Below, in pieces: positions 18,534-28,385 of a stretch of 64,000 nt of DNA. The translations under genes were made by a program, and so were the position numbers. How positions within the stretch are numbered: the first letter of the stretch is position 1; every line of letters begins with the position of its first letter. The stretch is from contig JAFLEI010000014.1 of the NCBI GenBank assembly GCA_017301975.1, forward strand, positions 62,001 through 126,000, given 5' to 3'. Below the pieces are notes generated by a model. It worked only from the letters and a program-made list of their open reading frames with translations. It did no database searches and was not told the origin of the DNA. Source of the DNA: Verrucomicrobiota bacterium. Its GTDB lineage: Bacteria > Verrucomicrobiota > Verrucomicrobiia > Verrucomicrobiales > Verrucomicrobiaceae.

Positions 18534-19912
18534 ATGAAACGAAGGCTCATACTCTCCACCATGGCCAGTCTGTATGGCGCGCAGGTGCTCCTGCGTCATG
18601 ACGCCCAGGCGGCAGAGCCGAAGCGCGAAGGCGATCTGCATGACCCCTATGCGGATGTGGACTGGGACAAGTGCGATTATCTGCACTCAATGTCCCATCA
18701 GCATACGGGGCAGACGGCGGCATCGTGTGAGGAGTTTTATGCGATGGGCTACCGCCACCTTGCCTTCAGCAATTATTATCCTTTTGCGCCCACCTATCTA
18801 CTCCCTCAGGCCTTCCTGGCCAAGCATTCCGATGTCGTGGCTGCGCCGAACGCGGAGCAGCACTCCATGCCAAACGCGGGACTTCCTTTCAATTCGCTCG
18901 GGAGTTTGCTCGCCACCGGGTATGGCAGCAGTCTCAGTGCTGCGCGGCTCCGCTGGTTCACCGGTTTGATGGCCTGCAGGTCTTCAACGAAGACCGCCCA
19001 TGGCGCGAGGTTTTCGCCGCAGCGCTGGACGGAGAAACAACCGCCGGGGTCCGCTCTGGCGGACTGCTGCATGCGGATGGGGGCGGCATCACGCTCAATC
19101 ACCCCACGCAGGATCGTAAACTCTACGAGATGTTTCTGGATTTCGATCCCCGCGTTCTGGGCATTGAAGTATGGAATCAGCTCACGTCGGGTTCCGGACC
19201 CAGCAAAGGATTTTACGATGACAGCGCAGGGCCGCATTTGCACTTCTACAAGCTGTGGGACGAGCTGCTGAGGACTGGCAGGCGGTGCTGGGGGTTCTTT
19301 GTCAAAGATCACAACACTCATGGTCGCGGTCGCAATGTGCTGCTGGTCCCGACCGCCGCAGGGCATGCAGCCGACGCAGAAGCAGAAGCTCTGCGGGCCT
19401 ACCGAAAAGGTGCCTTTTTTGGATCGGTCGCCGCCTTGGCGGTCAACGAAACGGGGGAGGTAGTAAGCCTCTACGACTACAGCACCTTTCGCTTCACGCG
19501 CATCACGGTGCGACGAAACCAGGCTGGCCAGGCGACCGCCATCGAAGTGGCCGTCACCGGCAACGACAGGCTGAAGCAGCCCAATGTGCAGATCCGTTTT
19601 GTCACCGACCAGGGCCTGTCTCTGATCGTCGATGCCCCGCAGGCCGAGTTTCCTTTGCAGCGTGATGCCAGCGGCCAATTAGTGGCGGCGTTTGTACGCA
19701 TCGAGGCCCTGGCCTATCCCGACACGCATCTGGGCGGAGAGCCTCTGACCGCTGACGCCATTCGCGGGATGAATGTCCATGACATCTCCCTTCTGCATGA
19801 CCGCCGCTCGGCTGGCCGTGGGGCTCATTTTTCCAGTTCAGGCGGCGCGGAGCTTCGCTCCCGCATCCCCATCGTGGACCTAATCTTTTCCCAACCTTTG
19901 CAAAGACTGTAA
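18534..19912 (+). pseudogene. PHP-domain protein gene broken by a frameshift
   Basis: Two overlapping frames carry the halves of one protein. The first (from ATG 18534) has a signal-like start, then CDYLHSMSHQHTGQT and FNSLGSLLATGYGSSL. It then loses family character, while the frame shifted by two reads on with HRFDGLQVF, GGGITLNHPT, LDFDPRVLGIEVWN and continues to a stop at 19912. The switch is near 18943-18948, inside TGCGCGG, and would be explained by gain of two bases or loss of one. The first frame runs on to a stop at 19271. PHP-like proteins are metal-dependent phosphoesterases. A sequencing error cannot be excluded. Confidence 0.7.
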
Positions 19913-20087
19913 CTCTCCGCGCCGCAAATGCGGGTCTGCAGCAGACTCCTCGCAGAGCAAGATGCGGAATCCAGCGTAAAGTCAGCCGTAAACTTTATCG
20001 GCAGCGCTCTCGCATTGAAAACTACTTCTGTCGTCTGATGCACTGGGCTTGCGCCAGCACTCCGCGCGACAAGCTCGCCTCACCTCA

Positions 20088-21365
20088 CTATGTAAAAAGA
20101 GCTGCAATCGGATTCCCCTGATCCGTGATCGGCACAGGACGATCGCCGTCATACAGATTTTTGCGGTAATCAACGCCCACTGCGGCGCATACGGTGGCAA
20201 AGAAATCGGGCACGCTGACGGGATGGGTGACGATGTTTTTCGAGAGGTCATCGGTTTGCCCCCACGCGCCGCAATGTTTCAGACCGCCTCCGGCGAGCAC
20301 GCAGGTGAAGGCGCTGCCCTGATGCCCGCGCCCGCCGCCACTGTCGAATTCCGGAGGTCTGCCAAACTCGGTGGTGACGATGATGAGTGTTTTATCGAGC
20401 AGCTTTTTCGCGGACAGATCCCGGATCAATGCGGCCATGGCGATGTCGAGTTCCTGGATCAACACATGCTGCTGAAGAATGCCTTCTTTGTGCGCATCCC
20501 AGCCGGTGCCATTGATGAAGTTCAGATTGTGGGAGACTTCGATGAATCGCACGCCGCGTTCGACCAGCCGGCGGCTGAGCAAGCAGCGCTGCCCGAATTC
20601 ACCGCCGTATTGATTCCGCAGGTCGGCCGGTTCGGAGTCGAGTTGAAACGCGCGATTGAACTCTGGCCCGCTGAGCTTCAGGCTTTGCGCAATGGCGGCA
20701 TCGTAACTTTTCAACTGCCGGTCTGCTGTCGCTCCGGCACTCGCCTGGAGGGCGGTGAGAAAGCGTTCGCGACGCGCCTGCCGCCCGCTCGAAATCCCCG
20801 GAGGGAGGGACAATCCTGCCGGACCACGACTGGTATCGGTCAGGTAGAGGTAGCTGGATTGGGCGCCCAGAAATCCGGGTCCACGGGTGACATTCGGATA
20901 GCCGATCAGGACATAGGGCGGGGCATCCTCGGCCACGGCTCCGCGTTCGTGGGCAATGATCGAGCCGATGGATGGATAGCTGATCGTGCCGCTGATGGGA
21001 CGGCCGGTATGCATGCGATTGGTGGCAGCCGCGTGTTCGTCGATGACGTTGTGGTTCACCGTTCGCACCGCTGTGACGCGATCCATGAGCGGTGCCATGT
21101 GGGACAAATGTTCGCACACACGAACACCGGGGACGGCGGTGTCGATGGACGGGTAGTAAGAGCCTGCCTTTTTTACTTTTGGGTCGCCCACTCGTTTGGG
21201 GTCGAAGGTGTCGGTCTGCGCCATGCCACCTCCCAGCCAGATCGAAATGACATGCTCCGCTTTTCCCCGAATGGGCGGCGAAAGAGCCTCCGCCAAAAGC
21301 GAGTGCGGCAAGGCAAGGCTGCCGGACAGCGTGGCTCCGGTTTTGAGAAAGTGTCTGCGCTTCAT
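20088..21365 (-). CDS. Tat-exported DUF1501 protein
   Basis: A 425-residue DUF1501 (sulfatase-fold-like) protein with a twin-arginine signal ([14 protein letters not shown]). Family landmarks: a metal-site-like segment [18 protein letters not shown] near 40-57, [19 protein letters not shown], and TEFGRPPEF near the C-terminus. DUF1501 proteins are nearly always encoded beside DUF1549/DUF1553 proteins; here the partner (22412-26116) is one gene upstream, separated by the GxxExxY cassette. Function is unknown, probably periplasmic hydrolysis in polymer breakdown. Confidence 0.85.
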   Translation of the reverse strand: MKRRHFLKTGATLSGSLALPHSLLAEALSPPIRGKAEHVISIWLGGGMAQTDTFDPKRVGDPKVKKAGSYYPSIDTAVPGVRVCEHLSHMAPLMDRVTAVRTVNHNVIDEHAAATNRMHTGRPISGTISYPSIGSIIAHERGAVAEDAPPYVLIGYPNVTRGPGFLGAQSSYLYLTDTSRGPAGLSLPPGISSGRQARRERFLTALQASAGATADRQLKSYDAAIAQSLKLSGPEFNRAFQLDSEPADLRNQYGGEFGQRCLLSRRLVERGVRFIEVSHNLNFINGTGWDAHKEGILQQHVLIQELDIAMAALIRDLSAKKLLDKTLIIVTTEFGRPPEFDSGGGRGHQGSAFTCVLAGGGLKHCGAWGQTDDLSKNIVTHPVSVPDFFATVCAAVGVDYRKNLYDGDRPVPITDQGNPIAALFT

Positions 21366-21397
21366 GAGGGTGGGGTGGCGATGGTGAAGGATTTCCA

Positions 21398-21472
21398 GGC
21401 AGTAGAATGGGAGCAGTAGAATTTTTGATCTGAATTTCTGGTTCTGAATTCTACTGCCCCCATTCTACTGCC
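21398..21472. repeat. palindrome R1 (14-bp unit repeat) at 3' end of the GxxExxY gene
   Basis: Left arm 21398-21423 and right arm 21447-21472 pair over 26 bases with one mismatch around a 23-base loop. Each arm is two copies of a 14-bp unit, GGCAGTAGAATGGG. The right arm contains the stop codon (TAG at 21453-21451) and last six codons of the GxxExxY gene (A-V-E-W-G-Q). The same palindrome occurs at 22297-22400 and 26879-26954. Confidence 0.9.
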
Positions 21473-22278
21473 GGCTCTTCCGTCTTGCTAAGTGTCGTGA
21501 GTTCGACTCTGGCATGATTGAGATTGATCCATTGCATGACTTGAGGCGGGATGCGGTCGAAGACATGCTGAAGTTGACGTTGATACGATGTCTGGCCTTG
21601 GCTGAGAGTGGTCACGTGAAATGTCGCGTTGGGTGCGTGCATCTGAACAAGATGGGAGCCTAAAACGGAAGTGGCGGAACGGACATCGACGCGCTTCAAA
21701 CATTGCGGCTCACCTCCGAAGTGATGAATGAGTGCTTCGTTGTAGAGCGTCCCGCTGAGATGAGTGCCCCAGTCGTTGAGCAGAATGCGAAGATGCTCAA
21801 CAAGGCGCTCGCAGCCGGGAGTCTGCGGTTTCCAACCACCTTTTTGCAGCACGGGGTGATGCCGCTCGGAATCAACCAGGAGATTTTTGATAAGATCCCC
21901 CTGAATTCTGTCTACGCCGAAGTTGAGCAGCTTCACCAACCGCACGCCTTGTAGCATGGCGTAGTGCAACGCCTGGGCCTTGTGCGAGTGATGTAGAGTT
22001 TCGACAACTTTCAGCTCATAGACCATGCCGTTCACGATCAGGTCGAGGTAATAGGTCTTGGAGAAGCTGCCATGAACCACTTGAACCGGAATCTGGGAGA
22101 AAACCTCAAAGCCATCAGCTCGCAGCCGGCCGGCGAGCTCGTTTTCATAGATGCGCTCGTCGAAAAGTCGGCCCATGCGATTCTGGATGTCATAAGCATG
22201 GCCCATCACCGCTTTGTCGATGCGGGCAAACTCGGCATCCGTGATGGCTGGCAGGTTGAGTGTGCGGTGGATAGGCAT
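21451..22278 (-). CDS. GxxExxY-family protein (PD-(D/E)XK nuclease-like) with extra C-terminal domain
   Basis: A 275-residue protein. Residues ~15-135 match the GxxExxY family: [47 protein letters not shown] (the D...ExK core), and the alpha segment [19 protein letters not shown]. The usual GxxExxY signature is varied here (G..DERIY). Residues ~150-275 form an additional region, unusual since most members are about 130 residues. No good ribosome-binding site precedes ATG 22278. Its stop and last codons are made by palindrome R1. Family function is unknown; the fold suggests a nuclease acting on nucleic acid, perhaps on the flanking palindromes. Confidence 0.75.
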   Translation of the reverse strand: MPIHRTLNLPAITDAEFARIDKAVMGHAYDIQNRMGRLFDERIYENELAGRLRADGFEVFSQIPVQVVHGSFSKTYYLDLIVNGMVYELKVVETLHHSHKAQALHYAMLQGVRLVKLLNFGVDRIQGDLIKNLLVDSERHHPVLQKGGWKPQTPGCERLVEHLRILLNDWGTHLSGTLYNEALIHHFGGEPQCLKRVDVRSATSVLGSHLVQMHAPNATFHVTTLSQGQTSYQRQLQHVFDRIPPQVMQWINLNHARVELTTLSKTEEPAVEWGQ

Positions 22279-22296
22279 GATGGGAGGTTTTTTTCA

Positions 22297-22400
22297 GGCA
22301 GTAGAATGGGGGCGGTAGAATGAAGGCAGTAGAATGGAGGTAGTAGAATTTTTTGATCTGAAATTCTGATTTTGAATTCTACTGCCCCCATTCTACTGCC
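22297..22400. repeat. palindrome R2 upstream of the GxxExxY gene
   Basis: The left arm has four tandem 14-bp units starting at 22297, 22311, 22325 and 22339; the right arm (22374-22400) has two inverted units. The loop shares TTGATCTGAA..TTCTG with R1. It lies 18 bases upstream of the GxxExxY start and 11 bases past the stop of the PSD1 gene. The extra left-arm units show that unit number is variable. Confidence 0.9.
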
Positions 22401-22411
22401 TACTCTTCGTG

Positions 22412-25400
22412 TCACGGCACCCACACAAAATCCCGATCGTTGATCAGGCTCCAGATGAGGTCTTCGTAAACTTCCCGCCATTCCGGTTGCAAACGCGGAT
22501 CGGGGCTGGGTCCACGCTGGGCGCGGTTTTCGTTCTCCTGCTGAATGGTGTTGGCGTCTGGTGTCACATGGTTGAGCCAGGTCACCAGTCGCAGTGGTTC
22601 CGGCTGCGTCGGTGTCACGATTTGAGCGGCGGGTGTGAGTCGTTTTTCAAAGCCGGACTGCAACACCGGGAGAAACGAATCCCGTTCGGATGGCAACGGC
22701 TTGCGGCTGAGAAAACGGAGGAATAAGTTTTCCAGCAGGGCTTCCGGTGAAGTCGCTTCCACCGCGAGATTGGCCAGCTCAGATTTCCATGACGCTCTGG
22801 ACAACGACTGGGTCAGCGTGCCGTTTTCAAGGATTCCGGGCTGGAGCATGTTCGGATCTGTATCACGCTCAAAGATCGGTTTTTGGCGGGAGCCGTCCCA
22901 TCCAAACGCCTCCAACACATTCACTGCGGCTTGTGCACGGGGCAGGGCCAGACTCGGGCGATCCCGTTCGTTGTTGAGGCTGGCGAACATCCAGCCACGG
23001 CGGGGAAAGCCGAGATCCTGCCGCGACTGCAGCGTTTTGGATCCGTCGTGAATGAAGGTCATGGCTTCGGAATCGATGGCGACTCCGGCAGCCGTGTGCA
23101 GCGAGTCGAGGATCTGTTCAGCGGTGAGGCGACGACGCGCTGGCGCATTGAAAAAGCGTTCAGCGGCACTCGCAGAGACCAGATTTTCCAAACCTGCCTC
23201 ACGTTGATAAGCCTGCGACGTGACGATGAGCCGGACGATGTGCCGGACATCGTAGTCGGCGGAAATCAGCTCAGTGGCGAGCCAGTCGAGCAGCTCCGGG
23301 TGACTGGCGTCATGGCCTTCCCAATCCTGCACTGGCTCCACAAAACCCGCACCCATGAGGCGTTTCCAAACCCGGTTCACAATCACGCGTGGGAAACGCC
23401 GGTTCTCCGGCGAAGTGATGAGGGCCGCGAGGCGTTCCCGCGTGTCTTTGGGGTCTTCGATGAGGGATTCGAGGCCGGCATTTTCCGCCACACCGGTCAC
23501 GCCAGCGAAGGGCCAGACGGGCGTCACCGGCTCGTCAGGTTTCAGCGTCACGCGGATCAACGACTCGCGGGCTTTCTGTTCAAAAAATGCCGCCGGGACA
23601 CGGCTGGTCTTCGGGACTATCACGGTCTTGCGCTCCAGCATGGCGGCCAGTGAATAGAGATCACGCTGCAGGGTGGAGTGATAGGGCGAATCATGACAGC
23701 GGGCGCACTGCAAATCGATGCCGAGAAACGCGGCGGCAACGATGTGGCCTTTGGCGGCGAACGGGGCATCGTTTTCCGCCGCCTGAGCAAAGCCGGCACT
23801 GCCGCCGTGTGCGGCATCTCCGCGCATCAGGAGCAACTCCGTGACCATGCGGTCGAGCGACTTGTTATCACGCAGGGCATCGTACAGAAACCAGCGAAAC
23901 GGCCCGGTGCTGTTGAGCGAAGCATTGAGCAAGGTGGGGTTCTCCGCGAGAACATCCATCCAGCCGCTCATGTCGTGATCCGCACAGCGTTCATCGGCGA
24001 GCAGCCGGTCGATCAGCTTGGTGCGCTTGTCAGGATCGGTGTCGGCGAGAAACGCCTTCGCTTCGTTCGGGGCAGGCGGCAGACCGATCGTGTCCAGATA
24101 GATGCGCCGGAGAAAAGCGGTGTCGGAGGTGATGGGTGTTTTGGCGAGTTTTTCAGGATCGACCGGAGGGGCGGGCCAGTCGGCCCCGCTGCGAATCCAC
24201 GACTCCAGCAGCGTGATCTGTTCCTCCTTGAGGCGGTCGCCGGTGGGCGGCATGATCTGATCCTCGTCGTTGCTGCGGAGGCGCTTGATCAATTCACTGG
24301 CCGCCGGATTGCCGGGAATAATCGACGGGACTTCCGAATCACCTCCACGCAGGGCGGCCTCACGCGTGTTCAGCTTCAGACCGCCCTTGTCTTTCTCGCC
24401 GTGGCAGCGGAAACACTGTTCCCGCAGGACCGGTAGAATCTCACCGTGGAAAACCTTCGCTGCGCCTGTGGTGGCAGAACCCACCGCGAGGGCCTTGCCG
24501 ATTTTTGCGTCGATAAAGGCATCCACGGGGTGGCCTTCGAGAGGTGGTTTTGGTGCCGGATTTTTCTTCACCCATTCCTTGGCGATGCCATGGCGCTTCT
24601 GCCAAAACGCATCACGGGACTTGGATGCTTTGCGTCGATTGGTGTCGTCAAATCGGGCCAGTGAAGTTTCGATTTCGCTAAGGGCTGGCTCGACCTGGGC
24701 ATCCGTCAAAGAAAGTTCCGGTTTGCCGCCAGCCTGGAGAATGGTGAATGAATCGCCACCCGCAGACTCAAGGGCGACGGTGACCTCTCCGGTATCGGTG
24801 CGCTGGTTTTTGCCGCCGACAATCAACTCCAGCACGACGCGGGATGTCGTCTTCTTGGGCGGTGTCTTTAGCGTTCCGAAAACTTCCTGCTGGTGGTAGC
24901 CTTTGACTCGCACTCCGGGATGCGGCGGCTTCGCCAGCGGCGTTACCGGATCGAAACCATTTTCGCCATTGGCGACTGCTGGTTTTGTTTCAGCGATCAA
25001 CTCGCCATCGATCCAGAGACGTGACAGTCCGCGAGTTCGCAGCAGCAAACGCCGTGAGCCTTCCGGGAGTGCCACGTCTGCGGCCATGCGGAGCAACAGC
25101 GGCGCTTGCCAACTCGACCGGATGCCCCAGTCGTCAAACTGCACCGGCACACGGGGCAGCAGGAACGCAGCGCCCCACCAGCGGGCGGATTCCTTCGGTG
25201 CCTCAATCGAATTGGGCCAACGATCCGAGGCGGAGAGACCTTCACTGAATTGAACGAGCACTTTTCCTGCCTGGATCTCTCCCAACTCCGGCATTTTAGG
25301 GGCAGCAGGCATCACCACTTGGGGGCCATCTTTTCGCCGGCTGTGTTTCGCGATTTCTGCCTCGGTCAGGACGCGTCGATGGATCGCCACGGCATCCAGG

Positions 25401-26116
25401 AAACCCACCAGACTGTTGCCCGCGCTGCCGCCCAGAGAAGAGCCGATCCAAACGTCGTCATTATCGACCACGGGTGCCTTGGTCGTCGCTCCATCCGCAC
25501 CCCATGCACCCTTGGTTGCCACGCCGTCAATCCATCCGCGCAGCGTGTCGGGTTTGCCAAAGACGTATGAAAGGGCGATGTGATGCCAGCCCGTGGCGAT
25601 CTTGAAAGACGCCTCTGAATTCCAGATATGCCAGGTGTTCTGGCCGCCGGGTTCTGGAGCACTGGCAAAGAGAAAGCTGAGATGCGCCAGGCCAGCACTC
25701 CCGCCGATGGCGCGCAGAGACCAGTTCTGATTATTGCGGGCAAAGTGCGGCGAATTGGTGCGACCTTTTCCCACGATATACACTGGCTGGCCGGGACTTA
25801 GTTGATCCACCTTGACCCAGGATTCCATCGTGATGGCATCGCCATTGGTGAAATCGAATGGACTCTGCGGCCCTGGATCTTTGATTTCAAAACGGGAACC
25901 TTTTCCCTTCAACTGAATGGCGGTGTTGTTTGATTCAAAATCTGGAAACTCCGGCGGACGCGGCCCGGCCTGATCACGCACCACATTGCCAACAGGAATC
26001 AACGGAGCCGATTCTTCCTGGCCGAAATCCAGTTGCAGCACAGGCTTTGAATCGTCTGCGTGAAGTCCACCGACACCGAAGATGCCAAGCAGCGAGATGG
26101 TTGTTCTCAAGGTCAT
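22412..26116 (-). CDS. PSD1-type protein: LamG, PSCyt1 haem, DUF1549 and DUF1553 domains
   Basis: A 1234-residue exported protein. A signal peptide (1-20) is followed by a LamG-like concanavalin domain (~40-250), a long linker, a single haem c site CFRCHG at about 567 with GGDSEVPSIIPGNPAASEL and IMPPTGDRL after it, then DUF1549 (LRRIYLDTIGLPP near 665) and DUF1553 to the end (RVIVNRVWKRLMGAGFVEP). Proteins of this build occur in large numbers in PVC bacteria and are thought to act in periplasmic breakdown of complex carbohydrates; no activity is proven. It overlaps the aldolase gene by 4 bases, so translation is probably coupled. Confidence 0.88.
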   Translation of the reverse strand: MTLRTTISLLGIFGVGGLHADDSKPVLQLDFGQEESAPLIPVGNVVRDQAGPRPPEFPDFESNNTAIQLKGKGSRFEIKDPGPQSPFDFTNGDAITMESWVKVDQLSPGQPVYIVGKGRTNSPHFARNNQNWSLRAIGGSAGLAHLSFLFASAPEPGGQNTWHIWNSEASFKIATGWHHIALSYVFGKPDTLRGWIDGVATKGAWGADGATTKAPVVDNDDVWIGSSLGGSAGNSLVGFLDAVAIHRRVLTEAEIAKHSRRKDGPQVVMPAAPKMPELGEIQAGKVLVQFSEGLSASDRWPNSIEAPKESARWWGAAFLLPRVPVQFDDWGIRSSWQAPLLLRMAADVALPEGSRRLLLRTRGLSRLWIDGELIAETKPAVANGENGFDPVTPLAKPPHPGVRVKGYHQQEVFGTLKTPPKKTTSRVVLELIVGGKNQRTDTGEVTVALESAGGDSFTILQAGGKPELSLTDAQVEPALSEIETSLARFDDTNRRKASKSRDAFWQKRHGIAKEWVKKNPAPKPPLEGHPVDAFIDAKIGKALAVGSATTGAAKVFHGEILPVLREQCFRCHGEKDKGGLKLNTREAALRGGDSEVPSIIPGNPAASELIKRLRSNDEDQIMPPTGDRLKEEQITLLESWIRSGADWPAPPVDPEKLAKTPITSDTAFLRRIYLDTIGLPPAPNEAKAFLADTDPDKRTKLIDRLLADERCADHDMSGWMDVLAENPTLLNASLNSTGPFRWFLYDALRDNKSLDRMVTELLLMRGDAAHGGSAGFAQAAENDAPFAAKGHIVAAAFLGIDLQCARCHDSPYHSTLQRDLYSLAAMLERKTVIVPKTSRVPAAFFEQKARESLIRVTLKPDEPVTPVWPFAGVTGVAENAGLESLIEDPKDTRERLAALITSPENRRFPRVIVNRVWKRLMGAGFVEPVQDWEGHDASHPELLDWLATELISADYDVRHIVRLIVTSQAYQREAGLENLVSASAAERFFNAPARRRLTAEQILDSLHTAAGVAIDSEAMTFIHDGSKTLQSRQDLGFPRRGWMFASLNNERDRPSLALPRAQAAVNVLEAFGWDGSRQKPIFERDTDPNMLQPGILENGTLTQSLSRASWKSELANLAVEATSPEALLENLFLRFLSRKPLPSERDSFLPVLQSGFEKRLTPAAQIVTPTQPEPLRLVTWLNHVTPDANTIQQENENRAQRGPSPDPRLQPEWREVYEDLIWSLINDRDFVWVP

Positions 26117-26838
26117 ATTGAGACTCGAAGAGGTTGGACGACGTTGCGGTAGCTCTCGCGCAAAAGCGTGACGTCAGTCTCGATGGCAAGATGGGTGAAA
26201 CCGAGCGTCTGAAGCTCGGCAAAATCGTCGGTCTGACGACAGAGCAGGCCGCAAGATTTGCCCGAAGCCTTGGCCGCAGCGGCGACTTCGAGCAGGCAGG
26301 CCGCGTAGTCCATGCTGGTGCGTTCGGGGCGGGACTGAAGGTTGAGCTTCAAATCCATCGGACCAATGAAGAGGACATCCACACCATCGACAGTGGCGAT
26401 TGCGCGTGCGTTTTCAACTCCCTCAATTGTCTCGATCTGGGCATAGAAAACAGGCGTGCGCATTTCGCGATGGAGTCCGAAATTAAAGGCGCGCACCATT
26501 CCGGCGAGACCTCTGTCTCCACGCGGCGGGTAGCGCATGGCGCGCACACAGGCTTCGGCTTTTTCCGCCGTGGAAACCATCGGTACCATGATTCCCGCAG
26601 CACCCCAGTCCAGCGAACGAGCGATGAGATCGGGATGCGGCGCGCCGACTCGCACGATGGCATCGGCATGGCGGATGACCTGGATCTGCGGCAGCACCAT
26701 GGCCTCGGTGCCGCAGCCATGCTCGAGATCGATGAGCAGCCAGTCGAAGCCGCTCATATCGGCAAGTTCGGCGATGACGGCGGAACCGGTTTGCAGCCAG
26801 GAGCCGAGTTGGAGATTTGATTTGGTAACAGGAGTCAT
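26113..26838 (-). CDS. HpcH/HpaI-family class II aldolase
   Basis: A 241-residue cytosolic metal-dependent aldolase, of the type that cleaves 2-keto-3-deoxy sugar acids or hydroxy-keto acids to pyruvate plus an aldehyde. Key residues: H40 in LLIDLEHG, arginine in IVRVGAP, glutamate E136 in YAQIETIEG and aspartate D162 in FIGPMDL as metal ligands. It is the only cytosolic enzyme in the GntR-controlled operon, and so points to a deoxy-keto sugar acid as intermediate. The stop overlaps the next gene's start by 4 bases (ATGA). Confidence 0.85.
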   Translation of the reverse strand: MTPVTKSNLQLGSWLQTGSAVIAELADMSGFDWLLIDLEHGCGTEAMVLPQIQVIRHADAIVRVGAPHPDLIARSLDWGAAGIMVPMVSTAEKAEACVRAMRYPPRGDRGLAGMVRAFNFGLHREMRTPVFYAQIETIEGVENARAIATVDGVDVLFIGPMDLKLNLQSRPERTSMDYAACLLEVAAAAKASGKSCGLLCRQTDDFAELQTLGFTHLAIETDVTLLRESYRNVVQPLRVSI

Positions 26839-26878
26839 GGGAGAAGAAGTCGTTTTGTGAAATTGGGCGGGATTAATA

Positions 26879-26954
26879 GGCAGTAGAATGGGGGCAGTAG
26901 AATGGGGGCAGTAGAATGGTGAGTTCTGAATTCTACTGCCCTCATTCTACTGCC
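26879..26954. repeat. solo palindrome R3 inside the operon
   Basis: Three tandem 14-bp units at 26879, 26893 and 26907, a short spacer, then two inverted units ending at 26954. Its right edge touches the TAG stop (26956-26954) of the DUF1501 gene. It fills most of the 115-base gap before the aldolase gene. No GxxExxY gene accompanies it. It would form a strong hairpin in operon mRNA. Confidence 0.9.
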
Positions 26955-28375
26955 TAACTCTGGGTGAATCCCGCTCCCAGCAGCTTGGTAAAAGGGTGCC
27001 CTTCGTTTTGGTCGATGCGTTCTGGCCGACCCATGTGAGGATAGATGAGCCGCGTGTGATCGATGCCCAGCAGATGCAGAATCGTGGAGTGAATGTCGTG
27101 TACGTGCAGGCGGTCTTCCACGGCATAGAGACCCAGATCGTCCGTGCTGCCGTAGGTCTGGCCCCCGTGTACTCCACCGCCGGCCATCCACATGGTGAAG
27201 CCCGTGGGGTTGTGATCGCGGCCGTCGCCTTTTTCACTCATGGGCGTGCGGCCAAATTCGCCGCCCCAGATGACAAGAGTTTCCTCCAGCAGGCCGCGAG
27301 ACTTGAGATCGGTGAGCAGCCCGGCAATAGGTTTGTCCACGGAGTGGCAGAGCTGCGAATGCTTGGCCTCGATGCCGTTGTGGCTGTCCCACTTGCTGCC
27401 AGCACCGCTGTAAAGCTGCACGAAGCGCACCCCGCTTTCGACGAGGCGGCGGGCGAGGAGGCAGTTCCGCCCAAAGGTGGCGGTGGCCGCGTGGTCCATG
27501 CCATAGAGCTTTTTGGTGAGCTCGGTTTCTCCACTCAAATCGACCGCGCCGGGCGCTTCAGCCTGCATCTGGTAGGCGAGTTCGAAGCCCTGGATGCGGG
27601 CGTCCAGTTCGGTGTTGCTGGCGCGGTTCGCATTGAAATCGCGGTCAAGCGCACCGAGGAGGTCGAGCTTGTCGCGCTGTTCACGGCGGTCCACGCCTTT
27701 GGGGTTGTCCAGGTATTTGATCGGCGTGCCGTCGGAGTGAAATTCGACGCCCTGATACACTGCTGGCATGAAGCCATTGCCCCAGTTGCGCACACCGTTC
27801 ACGACGGATGCCTCGCTGTCCTTGATGACGACAAAGGCGGGCAGGTTCCGGTTCTCTGTGCCGAGCCCGTAAGACGCCCATGCGCCGAGAGACGGACGAC
27901 CGCCAAACAGTGAGCCCGTGTTCATCGAGCACACACCGCCCGCGTGATTGATCCCGCTGGAGGCACAGGAGCGAATCACCGCGAGATCGTCCGCATGACC
28001 GGCGACCTGGGGGAACCAGTCGGAGATCCACAAGCCGCCCTGGCCGTGTTGCTTCCAGGTGCGTTTGCATTCGAGCAGGGGCGACTTCGCCTCGCCTGCC
28101 GCCGTGAGCGGCGTCTTGAAACTCGCGGGCAGGGATTGACCGGCCAGCTTGTTCAGCAGCGGCTTGTAGTCGAAGGTGTCGAGGTGGCTGGGACCACCTT
28201 CCATGAAGAGGAAAATGACGCTCTTTGTCCTGGCCATACGTTGGGGCAGACGAACCGGCGCTGCCTGGGCCTGCTCGCCCATGAGCGCCGCCAGCGCGAC
28301 GGCACCGAAGCCGCCACCGGCAGTTTGCAGGAAGTCGCGGCGCGAGGCAGGAAGGTCGTAGCGATGGCAGGACAT
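26954..28375 (-). CDS. Tat-exported DUF1501 protein
   Basis: A 473-residue DUF1501 protein with a twin-arginine signal (SRRDFLQTAGGGFGAVAL near 12-29). The metal-binding-like segment SVIFLFMEGGPSHLDTFDYK and the later [22 protein letters not shown] are strongly conserved, as is the C-terminal IHSTILHLLGIDHTRL. It starts 10 bases after the PSD1 gene's stop and forms the usual PSD1-DUF1501 pair. Its stop codon abuts palindrome R3. Confidence 0.9.
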   Translation of the reverse strand: MSCHRYDLPASRRDFLQTAGGGFGAVALAALMGEQAQAAPVRLPQRMARTKSVIFLFMEGGPSHLDTFDYKPLLNKLAGQSLPASFKTPLTAAGEAKSPLLECKRTWKQHGQGGLWISDWFPQVAGHADDLAVIRSCASSGINHAGGVCSMNTGSLFGGRPSLGAWASYGLGTENRNLPAFVVIKDSEASVVNGVRNWGNGFMPAVYQGVEFHSDGTPIKYLDNPKGVDRREQRDKLDLLGALDRDFNANRASNTELDARIQGFELAYQMQAEAPGAVDLSGETELTKKLYGMDHAATATFGRNCLLARRLVESGVRFVQLYSGAGSKWDSHNGIEAKHSQLCHSVDKPIAGLLTDLKSRGLLEETLVIWGGEFGRTPMSEKGDGRDHNPTGFTMWMAGGGVHGGQTYGSTDDLGLYAVEDRLHVHDIHSTILHLLGIDHTRLIYPHMGRPERIDQNEGHPFTKLLGAGFTQS

Positions 28376-28385
28376 GGCGGTGGAA

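Larger units (their letters stand above)
21398..22400. mobile_element. candidate repeat-flanked GxxExxY cassette
   Basis: About 1.0 kb consisting of palindrome R1, the GxxExxY gene and palindrome R2, lying between a PSD1 gene and its DUF1501 partner on the same strand. Removing it would leave only 43 bases between those two genes, a normal operon gap. No transposase is encoded and no target-site duplication is obvious at the edges. The arrangement suggests a non-autonomous mobile unit, as with REP-type palindromes mobilised in trans. That is inference. Confidence 0.5.

Noticed and set aside
21398..22400. Classical insertion sequence
   Set aside because: No transposase motif in the encoded protein and no visible target duplication at the edges, so only a candidate non-autonomous unit is proposed.
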